Shown here: piece after piece, positions 1-5,927 of the stretch
Layout: each line of letters begins with the position of its first letter
Numbering within the stretch: position 1 is the first letter of the stretch
The notes under the pieces: model-generated
What the model saw: the letters and a program-made list of their open reading frames with translations, nothing else
Databases searched by the model: none
Told to the model about the DNA's origin: nothing
NCBI GenBank assembly: GCA_027030565.1
Contig: JALVEU010000265.1
Span: 1 to 8,937 of the forward strand
DNA: 8,937 nt
Direction of reading: 5' to 3'
DNA from: Gammaproteobacteria bacterium
GTDB lineage: Bacteria; Pseudomonadota; Gammaproteobacteria; JAJDOJ01
Made by a program: the position numbers and the translations under genes

Positions 1-654
1 GAGGTCCACGATCTCCCCGGGTTGCACCGGCAGGAAGCGTTCCAGGAAGGTGTCGAACCGGCGTTCGCCGATGAAGCAGATTCCCGTGGAGTCCTTGCGT
101 GCCGCATTGGGCAGCCCGAGCCGCCGGGCGATGCCGCGCACCTGTGCCTTGGTCAGCGCACCCAACGGGAAGACCACACGCGCCAGCTGATGCTGCTCGA
201 GGCGATGCAGAAAATAAGTCTGGTCCTTGTCCGGATCGGCGGACAGGCGCAGTCGCCAGCCCTGCGCGGTGGCGGCCCGCCGGGCGTAGTGGCCCGTGGC
301 CACTGCCTCGGCGCCGCCTGCCAGCGCGTGCTCGAGGAAGGCCTTGAACTTCACTTCACTGTTGCACAGCACGTCCGGATTGGGCGTGCGGCCGGCGGCG
401 TATTCGGCGAGGAAATGGGCGAAGACCCGTTCCCAGTACTGGTCCGAGAAGTTGACACGCTCCAGTTCGAGGTCCAGCCGCGCGCAGACCTGCTCGGCAT
501 ATCGCAGGTCTTCGGCCGCCGCGCAGTGGCCCGCGCGGTCGTCTTCCTCCCAGTTCTTCATGAACAGGGCGCGAACTCGATGGCCCTGCTCGCGTAGGAT
601 CCAGGCGGCAACGGCGGAATCCACGCCTCCGGACAGGCCTATGACGACGTCCAT
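1..654 (-). CDS. mnmA: tRNA-specific 2-thiouridylase MnmA (C-terminus cut by the window edge)
   Basis: MnmA uses ATP and persulfide sulfur to convert U34 of the Lys, Glu and Gln tRNAs to 2-thiouridine in the cytoplasm. The first 218 residues are present, and the frame runs off the window start, so about 140-150 C-terminal residues of a family usually near 360 aa are missing. The PP-loop SGGVDS is at residues 8-13. The nucleophilic cysteine is C97 in NPDVLCN, and the second catalytic cysteine is C193 in DSTGICFIGER. ATGHYAR (119-125) and DQTYFL (144-149) are also family signatures. The ATG at 654 gives the canonical start a few residues before the PP-loop, and an AGAGGCGGA Shine-Dalgarno stretch lies 4 nt upstream. 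The gene is divergent from clpS. In many gammaproteobacteria nudJ lies directly upstream of mnmA; here no intact nudJ is present. Identification is secure from the motifs. Confidence 0.97.
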   Translation of the reverse strand, partial: MDVVIGLSGGVDSAVAAWILREQGHRVRALFMKNWEEDDRAGHCAAAEDLRYAEQVCARLDLELERVNFSDQYWERVFAHFLAEYAAGRTPNPDVLCNSEVKFKAFLEHALAGGAEAVATGHYARRAATAQGWRLRLSADPDKDQTYFLHRLEQHQLARVVFPLGALTKAQVRGIARRLGLPNAARKDSTGICFIGERRFDTFLERFLPVQPGEIVDL

Positions 655-949
655 GATTCCGCCTCTGCGTGCAGATGGGGGGCCAGGGTCGATCCGTGGC
701 GCCGGCTGCGCGGGCAGCCTGCGCCGCAGCACCAGACCCACGCTGCGGGGCGGCGCGCCCACACCGCCTGCCACGCTGCCGGGTTGGGTGGGTCTTCGAA
801 CTCGGCTGCCATGGCCACGTGCGGGCGGGCCATGATTGCGCCCAAAACTTTTCGGCTCATGCTGGTCAAACAAATTGGACGCGGGTATGGCCGGCGGGGG
901 CCTCATCCGGTCCGAACCGGCCGACCATCCTGCGTGACTCCTGGATTTC

Positions 950-978
950 TTTCCACGGTTTGCCCCGTGCGGTATAAC
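950..978 (+). promoter_or_regulatory. Candidate sigma70 promoter of clpS-clpA
   Basis: A -35 element TTTCCA (950-955, 4 of 6 matches to TTGACA) is followed after 17 bp by the -10 element TATAAC (973-978, 5 of 6 matches to TATAAT). Transcription would start near 985, giving a leader of roughly 48 nt before the clpS ATG. The spacing is ideal and the -10 sits in otherwise GC-rich DNA. This is pattern matching only, and no experimental data are available. Confidence 0.45.
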
Positions 979-986
979 TTACCGCA
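968..986. promoter_or_regulatory. Perfect 7-bp inverted repeat over the clpS -10 (putative operator)
   Basis: TGCGGTA-TAACT-TACCGCA is a perfect 7-bp inverted repeat with a 5-nt spacer. It covers the candidate -10 hexamer and reaches the predicted transcription start. A dimeric repressor bound here would block RNA polymerase. Its right half closely resembles the RegA-box-like site upstream of the regB-type gene at 3819-3835. The palindrome is read directly; the operator role is inferred. Confidence 0.35.
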
Positions 987-1032
987 ACGGGGTTGAAGCA
1001 CTTGACCGACCACAGCGATCAGACGGGAAGCG

Positions 1033-1356
1033 ATGAGCGAGCGGAATGCGAATCCGGGGCTGGACGACGCGATCCAGGTTCAGGAGGCCAAACCCAAGCT
1101 CAAGCCGCCGCCCATGTACAAGGTGGTGCTGATCAACGACGACTACACGCCCATGGAGTTCGTGGTGCATGTGCTGGAGGCGTTTTTCCAGATGAACCGC
1201 GAGAAGGCGACGCGCATCATGCTGCATGTGCACACCCGGGGAAAGGGGATCTGCGGGGTCTACACTCGGGACATCGCCGAGACCAAGGTCGCGCAGGTCA
1301 ACGACTATGCCCGCGCCAACGACCATCCGCTGCTCTGCACGATGGAGGAGGCCTGA
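1033..1356 (+). CDS. clpS: ATP-dependent Clp protease adaptor ClpS
   Basis: ClpS binds proteins with destabilising N-terminal residues (N-degrons) and delivers them to ClpAP in the cytoplasm. The 107-residue product has a disordered N-terminal tail (about 1-26) followed by the folded core. The substrate-pocket segment is NDDYTPMEFV (35-44), and a second pocket histidine is H67 in HVHTRGKG. The closing ETKVAQVNDYAR and DHPLLCTMEEA stretches match the E. coli protein almost residue for residue, and the length is close to the usual ~106 aa. The ATG at 1033 has a GGGAAG ribosome site 4 nt upstream, and no other in-frame start fits the family. clpA follows 97 bp downstream on the same strand, as is usual in this class. 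Confidence 0.98.
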   Translation: MSERNANPGLDDAIQVQEAKPKLKPPPMYKVVLINDDYTPMEFVVHVLEAFFQMNREKATRIMLHVHTRGKGICGVYTRDIAETKVAQVNDYARANDHPLLCTMEEA

Positions 1357-1453
1357 GGAGCGCGCATCGTATCGCCCCGCCATCGCGTATGGGTGTGCGA
1401 TCGGACCCTCCCGAACCCACCCGGCCCCGGCCGGCAGATGATGAAGGTACATC

Positions 1454-3709
1454 ATGTTAGACAAGGAGCTTGAACTCACGCTCAACAAGGCGTTTCGCGA
1501 GGCTCGGCAGAAGCGCCACGAATTCATGACGGTGGAGCATCTCCTCCTGGCGCTGACGCGCAACGAGACTGCCGCCGAGGTGCTGCGTGCCTGCGGTGCC
1601 GATCTGCCCCTGTTGAGCCGACAGCTCGAAGAGTTCATCGAAGCCAACACCCCGATTCTCCCCGAGGGCGACACCCGCGACACCCAGCCGACCCTGGGGT
1701 TTCAGCGGGTGCTACAGCGGGCGGTGTTCCACGTCCAGTCCTCCGGCAAGAAGGAGGTCACGGGGGCCAACGTCCTGGTGGCCATCTTCGGGGAGCAGGA
1801 CTCCCAGGCGGTCTATCTGCTCAGTCAGCACGACGTGGCGCGCCTGGACGTTGTCAACTACATCTCACATGGCATTTCCAAGGTGTCCGACGAGCGTGAC
1901 GACGCCCCCTCCTCATCGGAGAGCGGCAATCAGGAGGGCAAGGAACAGGCGAAGAAGCCGCTGGAGAGCTTTGCCACCAACCTCAACGAGCTCGCCCGGC
2001 AGGGCAAGATCGATCCTTTGATCGGCCGCGATCTGGAGATCGAACGCACGATCCAGATCCTGTGCCGGCGACGCAAGAACAACCCCCTGTTCGTCGGCGA
2101 GGCCGGGGTGGGCAAGACCGCCATCGCCGAGGGACTGGCCAAGAAGATCGTCGACGGGGAGGTACCCGAGATCCTGGCCGACGCCGTCATCTGGTCCCTG
2201 GACCTGGGGGCGCTGGTGGCCGGCACCAAGTACCGCGGCGACTTCGAGAAGCGGCTCAAGGGCGTGCTCGCCCAGCTGAGAAAGATGCCGCACGCGATCC
2301 TGTTCATCGACGAGATCCACACCATCATCGGTGCGGGTTCGGCCTCGGGCGGGGTCATGGACGCCTCCAACCTGATCAAACCCATGCTGGCCAGCGGTGA
2401 GCTGCGCTGCATCGGTTCGACCACCTATCAGGAGTACCGGGGCATCTTCGAGAAGGACCGGGCGCTGGCCCGCCGCTTCCAGAAGATCGACGTGCCCGAG
2501 CCCTCCGTGGACGAGACCTACAAGATCCTGCTGGGGCTCAAGGACCGGTTCCAGGAGCACCACGGGGTGCGATACACGAATCCAGCCTTGCGCGCGGCGG
2601 CCGAGCTGGCCGATCGTTTCATCCACGACCGGCACCTGCCCGACAAGGCCATCGACGTCATCGACGAGGCGGGTGCGCGGATCCGCCTGCAGCCTGCGGC
2701 CACACGCAAGAAGACCGTCACGGTGCGTGACGTGGAGGCCATCGTGGCCAAGATGGCACGCATCCCACCCAAGAACGTCTCCAAGTCCGACATGGAGATG
2801 CTCCGGACCCTGAATCGCGATCTCAAGATGGTGGTCTTCGGGCAGGACGAGGCCATCGATACCCTGACCACGGCCATCAAGCTCTCGCGCTCGGGGTTGG
2901 GCGACGCCCAGAAGCCCATCGGTAGTTTCCTGTTCGCAGGGCCCACGGGCGTGGGCAAGACCGAGGTCACGCGCCAGCTCGCGCGGCTCATGGGCATCGA
3001 GCTGATCCGCTTCGACATGTCCGAATACATGGAACGCCACACGGTCTCACGGCTGATCGGTGCGCCTCCGGGCTACGTGGGTTTCGACCAGGGCGGCCTG
3101 CTCACCGACGCTGTGCTCAAGTCGCCTCATGCGGTGTTGCTGCTCGACGAGATCGAAAAGGCCCATCCCGACGTGTTCAACCTGCTCCTGCAGGTCATGG
3201 ACCACGGCACGTTGACCGATACCAATGGACGCAAGGTGGACTTCCGCAACGTGATCCTGGTGATGACCACCAACGCGGGCGCCGAGGAGCAGAGCCGGCG
3301 CAGCATGGGATTCACCCAGCAGGATCACTCCTCCGACGCCATGGAGGTGATCCGGCGCAGCTTCACGCCCGAGTTCCGCAATCGGCTGGATGCCATCGTG
3401 CAGTTCCGGGCGCTGAACCGCGAACACATCGGGCAGGTGGTGGACAAGTTCATCAGCCAGCTCAACGCCCAGCTGGAGGAGAAGGGCGTGCACCTGCTGG
3501 TGGACGATGCGGCCCGCGAGTGGCTGGCCGATGCGGGCTACGATCCCAAGATGGGTGCCCGGCCCATGGCCCGGGTGATCCAGGAGCGGATCAAGAAACC
3601 GCTGGCCGAAGACATCCTGTTCGGCCGGCTGGCCAAGGGTGGAGAGGTGCACGTGACGGCCGAGGGCGGTGAGCTGGTGCTCCACGTGGAGGAGGCCGAG
3701 ACCGCCTGA
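1454..3709 (+). CDS. clpA: ATP-dependent Clp protease ATP-binding subunit ClpA
   Basis: ClpA is the hexameric AAA+ unfoldase that threads substrates, including ClpS-delivered N-degron proteins, into the ClpP peptidase. The product is 751 aa (E. coli 758). The order is: an N-domain with two Clp-N repeats (about 1-145), an acidic Ser-rich linker (about 147-168), D1 with Walker A GEAGVGKT (215-222) and Walker B ILFIDE (282-287), and D2 with Walker A GPTGVGKT (496-503) and Walker B LLLDE (562-566). The pore-loop motifs KYRG and GYVG and the arginine-finger regions LARRF and FRNRLD are present. The ClpP-docking loop tripeptide at 618-620 is MGF, where E. coli has IGL. The ATG at 1454 is preceded by AAGG and starts directly with the conserved N-domain. 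Co-transcription with clpS is likely, and an intrinsic terminator lies 46 bp after the stop. Confidence 0.98.
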   Translation: MLDKELELTLNKAFREARQKRHEFMTVEHLLLALTRNETAAEVLRACGADLPLLSRQLEEFIEANTPILPEGDTRDTQPTLGFQRVLQRAVFHVQSSGKKEVTGANVLVAIFGEQDSQAVYLLSQHDVARLDVVNYISHGISKVSDERDDAPSSSESGNQEGKEQAKKPLESFATNLNELARQGKIDPLIGRDLEIERTIQILCRRRKNNPLFVGEAGVGKTAIAEGLAKKIVDGEVPEILADAVIWSLDLGALVAGTKYRGDFEKRLKGVLAQLRKMPHAILFIDEIHTIIGAGSASGGVMDASNLIKPMLASGELRCIGSTTYQEYRGIFEKDRALARRFQKIDVPEPSVDETYKILLGLKDRFQEHHGVRYTNPALRAAAELADRFIHDRHLPDKAIDVIDEAGARIRLQPAATRKKTVTVRDVEAIVAKMARIPPKNVSKSDMEMLRTLNRDLKMVVFGQDEAIDTLTTAIKLSRSGLGDAQKPIGSFLFAGPTGVGKTEVTRQLARLMGIELIRFDMSEYMERHTVSRLIGAPPGYVGFDQGGLLTDAVLKSPHAVLLLDEIEKAHPDVFNLLLQVMDHGTLTDTNGRKVDFRNVILVMTTNAGAEEQSRRSMGFTQQDHSSDAMEVIRRSFTPEFRNRLDAIVQFRALNREHIGQVVDKFISQLNAQLEEKGVHLLVDDAAREWLADAGYDPKMGARPMARVIQERIKKPLAEDILFGRLAKGGEVHVTAEGGELVLHVEEAETA

Positions 3710-3755
3710 ACGGATCCGGCGCTCCCCCGGCGCATCGAATCGGACCCCCAGATTC

Positions 3756-3784
3756 CGCCGCTACCCACGAGGTGCGGCGTTTTT
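3756..3784 (+). terminator. Rho-independent terminator after clpA
   Basis: The outer stem CGCCGC/GCGGCG (3756-3761 with 3774-3779) continues after one bulged T into ACC/GGT (3763-3765 with 3771-3773), closing a CACGA pentaloop. Five T residues follow immediately (3780-3784). This is a textbook intrinsic terminator at the end of clpS-clpA, and it separates that operon from the downstream two-component operon. Confidence 0.85.
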
Positions 3785-3819
3785 GTGCGTGCACGTGTGG
3801 CCTGAACCCGCCGGGCCGT

Positions 3820-3834
3820 GCGACAACTTGCCGC
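3820..3834. promoter_or_regulatory. RegA/PrrA/RegR-box-like element upstream of the regB-type gene
   Basis: GCGAC-AACTT-GCCGC fits the imperfect inverted repeat GCGRC-N5-GNCGC described for binding sites of RegA, PrrA and RegR in alphaproteobacteria. With GATAAT at 3859-3864 as the -10, the element is centred about 43 bp upstream of the expected transcription start and abuts the -35 position. That -35 (TTCCTT) is poor, and the placement is typical of a site for an activator contacting RNA polymerase. Autoregulation by the RegA homologue encoded at 5397-5927 is the natural inference. The sequence match is seen directly; the function is inferred. Confidence 0.4.
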
Positions 3835-3858
3835 ATTCCTTCCTCCAGTCCCGCCACC

Positions 3859-3864
3859 GATAAT
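3859..3864 (+). promoter_or_regulatory. Candidate -10 element of the regBA-type operon
   Basis: GATAAT matches TATAAT at 5 of 6 positions and stands out in GC-rich surroundings. The -35 at 17-bp spacing (TTCCTT, 3836-3841) is weak. Together with the adjacent RegA-box-like site this suggests an activator-dependent promoter. Confidence 0.35.
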
Positions 3865-3909
3865 GCGCCCCCGGCAGATCGCCGCGGGAGGTAGCCCTGT
3901 CTCACACGG

Positions 3910-4119
3910 GTGCGTTTCGATCCTGGCCGTTTCGCTGAGCGGTGTGCGTCGTTGGGCGGCTGTGGAGACGGAGACTCGGGCCGGGGGTCGAGGGCCGACT
4001 GTGGCCTGTGCCACCTGCTTGGCGGGCTGGATCCCGGCGTACTGGACGACCCGGCCCAGGAAGACTTGCTGCTGCACAACATCACCGAATCGTTGATACT
4101 CGTCGCGGTCGAGAGGTAG
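3910..4119 (+). CDS. Doubtful small ORF (69 aa) with a CxxCH motif
   Basis: This is a GTG-started frame ending 23 bp before the kinase ATG. It encodes a 69-residue peptide with four cysteines, including CGLCH at residues 31-35, and a C-terminal half rich in Leu, Asp and Glu that ends LILVAVER. The second half has high third-position GC, like the neighbouring genes. Against it, there is no well-spaced ribosome site (GGGAGG is 18 nt upstream), no signal peptide that would allow periplasmic heme attachment at CxxCH, and I recognise no family. It could be chance coding potential in a high-GC leader, a leader peptide, or a decayed gene. Confidence 0.2.
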   Translation: MRFDPGRFAERCASLGGCGDGDSGRGSRADCGLCHLLGGLDPGVLDDPAQEDLLLHNITESLILVAVER

Positions 4120-4142
4120 CGGCGCAGGAACATTCGGAAAAA

Positions 4143-5393
4143 ATGAGGGTGAAGGCGGGGGAGGTCCATCCATCGCGCGAGCACCTTGCACGCCTGTTCT
4201 GGCTGCGCAACATCGCCATCGTCGCCGAGATCCTGGGGGTGGCGGCTGCGGTGGGTCTGCTCGGATTGCAGCTGCCCCTGCTGCCTGTGGGACTGGCGAT
4301 CCTGGGCTGGGGGCTGTTCAACGCGTTCGTGGGCAGGCGCCTGGCCCGGACCCGGCGCGTGCAGCTCCGCGAGCTGCGGCTGCAGCTCGTGGTGGACGTG
4401 GTTCAGATCACGGTGGTGCTGGCCTTGACGGGCGGTGCGGCCAATCCCTTCGTCTCCATCTATCTCATTCCCATCGCGGTGTCGGCGGCCATCCTGCCCC
4501 GGCGCGATACCTGGGTCTTCGCCGGGATCGCGGTGGCCGCCTATGCGTTCCTGCTCCTGGGTTTCGACGGTGTGGGCCACGGGGATCACGATGCAGTGGC
4601 GCGCAGCTTTCACCTGCATGTCATCGGCATGTGGGTGCATTTTGTCTTGGCTGCCGCCCTGGTGGCCGGTTTCGTGGCGGGCATGTCGGCCACGGTGCGC
4701 CGCCAGCAACGCATGCTGGCGGAGGCCCGGGAGCGTGCGCTGCGCGACGAGCAGCTGGTCAGGTTGGGAGCCCTGGCCGCCAGCGCGGCGCACGAGATGG
4801 GCACGCCCCTGGGCACCATGGCCCTGATGCTGGACGAAGTCGAGGACGCAGCGGACGTCACCACCCGCCGGGAGGTCGTGGAAGTGCTGCGGCGGCAGAT
4901 CGAGCGCTGCCGCGAGGCGCTGGGAAACCTCTCTGCCGCGGCCGGCGAGGTACGGGTGGACGACGGCGATCCCATGGCGGCCGATCGGTTCCTGGAAGGC
5001 TTTCTCGCCCGCTGGCGGGAGGGGCATCCGGATGCCGAGGTCGACGTGCGCTGCAGCGGTCGCGGCGAGCCGCCGCGGGTACTCGCCGAACGAACCCTGG
5101 AGCACGCGCTCGGTAACCTGCTCGACAACGCCGTGCGCGCCGGAGGCGGCCGGGTGGAGGTGGTGCTGGAATGGCAAGGTGACCAGGTATGGATCGGGAT
5201 TCAGGATCGGGGTCCGGGCCTGGCCGGGTTCGGAGGGATGGAACCGGGGCACGGTCCGGCGCCGGAGGGAAGCGGCCTGGGGCTGGGGCTGTTCCTGTCT
5301 CGTGCCATCATCGAACGCCTGGGCGGGCGGCTGCGGTTACAGGATCGTCCGGGTGGGGGTCTGATCACCCGGGTGGAGCTGCCGGTGGTGTAG
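4143..5393 (+). CDS. regB: RegB/PrrB/RoxS-type redox-sensing membrane histidine kinase
   Basis: The product is a 416-residue inner-membrane sensor kinase that phosphorylates its RegA-type partner according to redox state. Five to six hydrophobic membrane segments span about residues 23-182. The quinone-binding heptapeptide GGAANPF (97-103) matches the RegB signature GGxxNPF. The H-box AAHEMGTPLGTM carries phospho-acceptor H217. C256 in QIERCREAL occupies the position of the redox-active cysteine known in Rhodobacter RegB (C265). The ATPase domain has NLLDNAVRAGGG (N329), DRGPGL (D355) and GSGLGLGLF. A histidine-containing loop (GHGDHD, 145-150) lies between the last two membrane helices. The frame is open upstream to 3942, but ATG 4143 is preferred because the family N-terminus begins shortly before helix 1; its ribosome site is weak. 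The regA-type gene follows after 3 bp, with no senC gene between. Confidence 0.93.
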   Translation: MRVKAGEVHPSREHLARLFWLRNIAIVAEILGVAAAVGLLGLQLPLLPVGLAILGWGLFNAFVGRRLARTRRVQLRELRLQLVVDVVQITVVLALTGGAANPFVSIYLIPIAVSAAILPRRDTWVFAGIAVAAYAFLLLGFDGVGHGDHDAVARSFHLHVIGMWVHFVLAAALVAGFVAGMSATVRRQQRMLAEARERALRDEQLVRLGALAASAAHEMGTPLGTMALMLDEVEDAADVTTRREVVEVLRRQIERCREALGNLSAAAGEVRVDDGDPMAADRFLEGFLARWREGHPDAEVDVRCSGRGEPPRVLAERTLEHALGNLLDNAVRAGGGRVEVVLEWQGDQVWIGIQDRGPGLAGFGGMEPGHGPAPEGSGLGLGLFLSRAIIERLGGRLRLQDRPGGGLITRVELPVV

Positions 5394-5396
5394 CCT

Positions 5397-5927
5397 ATGC
5401 GCGAGCAGATGCTCATCGTCGACGACGACCACGACTTCGCCTCGGTTCTGGCACGGGCCATGCGCCGCAGAGGATTTGCCGTGGCGGTGGCGCACGACGT
5501 GGACGAGGCCTTGTCCCTGGCACGGGAGCAGACGTTCCATCGGGCCGTGGTGGACCTGCGCCTGGGAACCGCCTCGGGGCTGCCCCTGATCGTGAGCCTG
5601 CTGGAGATCCAGGCACAGATCCGGATCGTGGTGCTGACCGGGTATGCCAGCATCGCCACGGCCGTGGAGGCGGTCAAGCTGGGCGCCGTCCACTACTTGG
5701 CCAAACCCGCCGAGCCCGATCGGATCGTGGCGGCCTTCGGGCGTGAGCGCGGGGATCCGCACGTGGACCCCGCACCCGTGCCCATGTCGCCCCGCAGGCT
5801 GGAATGGGAGCACCTGCAGCGTGTGCTCCAGGAGCACGGCGGCAACGTCTCTGCGGCTGCGCGGGCCCTGGGGCTGCATCGCCGGACCCTGCAGCGCAAA
5901 CTGAGCAAGCGTCCCGCCCGTCGTTAG
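5397..5927 (+). CDS. regA: RegA/PrrA/RoxR-type response regulator
   Basis: This 176-residue transcription regulator is the cognate partner of the preceding kinase. The family controls respiration, electron-transport and carbon-metabolism genes in response to redox state. The receiver domain (about 4-118) has the acidic pair in IVDDD (7-11), phospho-acceptor D53 in VVDLRLGTASGL, T/S in VLTGYAS and K in LAKPAEP. A short proline-containing linker (DPAPVP) leads to the Fis-type helix-turn-helix GNVSAAARALGLHRRTLQRK, which is close to the highly conserved RegA DNA-binding helix. The family is usually 175-185 aa, so the length is normal. ATG 5397 is 3 bp after the kinase stop and lacks a strong ribosome site, which suggests translational coupling. 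ATG 5409 is a possible alternative start. The stop codon overlaps that of the convergent imuB. Confidence 0.94.
   Translation: MREQMLIVDDDHDFASVLARAMRRRGFAVAVAHDVDEALSLAREQTFHRAVVDLRLGTASGLPLIVSLLEIQAQIRIVVLTGYASIATAVEAVKLGAVHYLAKPAEPDRIVAAFGRERGDPHVDPAPVPMSPRRLEWEHLQRVLQEHGGNVSAAARALGLHRRTLQRKLSKRPARR

Larger units (their letters stand above)
655..1032. other. Intergenic region between divergent mnmA and clpS
   Basis: These 378 bp hold no convincing gene. On the minus strand at 833-795 the reading MARPHVAMAAEFE resembles the N-terminus of NudJ-type NUDIX hydrolases (roughly M-x-x-PHVTVAAVVE), the usual upstream partner of mnmA. It is followed by about 140 bp with no NUDIX box, so at most it is a deletion relic. 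A GC-rich inverted repeat (CCGGT-CCGA-ACCGG) lies at 907-920 with no evident role. The clpS promoter and its palindrome are at 950-986. No mnmA promoter with good hexamers could be picked out on the minus strand. Confidence 0.6.
3785..4142 (+). other. Promoter and leader region of the regBA-type operon
   Basis: These 358 bp lie between the clpA terminator and the most likely kinase start. They contain a RegA-box-like element (3820-3834), a candidate -10 GATAAT (3859-3864) and a strong GGGAGG Shine-Dalgarno-like run (3886-3891) with no suitable start codon at normal distance. A 69-codon reading frame (3910-4119) is of doubtful status. No riboswitch fold was recognised. If the -10 is right, the operon has an untranslated leader of about 270 nt unless the small frame is real. 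Confidence 0.5.

Noticed and set aside
22..597. Long plus-strand open frame opposite mnmA
   Set aside because: It is the mirror of the minus-strand MnmA coding sequence, which has all catalytic motifs. The plus-strand product shows no family features.
639..869. 76-residue minus-strand frame overlapping the mnmA start
   Set aside because: It has no recognisable domain beyond the short NudJ-like start and runs out of frame into mnmA. Kept only as a possible relic, not as a gene.
907..920. Inverted repeat CCGGT-CCGA-ACCGG
   Set aside because: It is only 5 bp per arm in very GC-rich DNA, upstream of the promoter core and without T-tract or partner site. It is likely chance.
1382..1401. Small inverted repeat ATCGC/GCGAT between clpS and clpA
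   Set aside because: The stem is only 5 bp with a 10-nt loop and no T-run, so it is not an attenuator or terminator by itself.
1913..3040. Long minus-strand open frame opposite clpA
   Set aside because: It arises from GC-rich codon bias in clpA, and the product is low-complexity with no known domain.
3785..4142. Riboswitch in the regBA leader
   Set aside because: Partial resemblances to conserved riboswitch words were checked by eye, but no class had its full set of conserved segments in order.
3591..5252. 553-codon minus-strand open frame across the kinase gene
   Set aside because: The product is rich in His, Gln, Arg and Pro and has no domain. The plus-strand RegB-type kinase with its full motif set explains this DNA.
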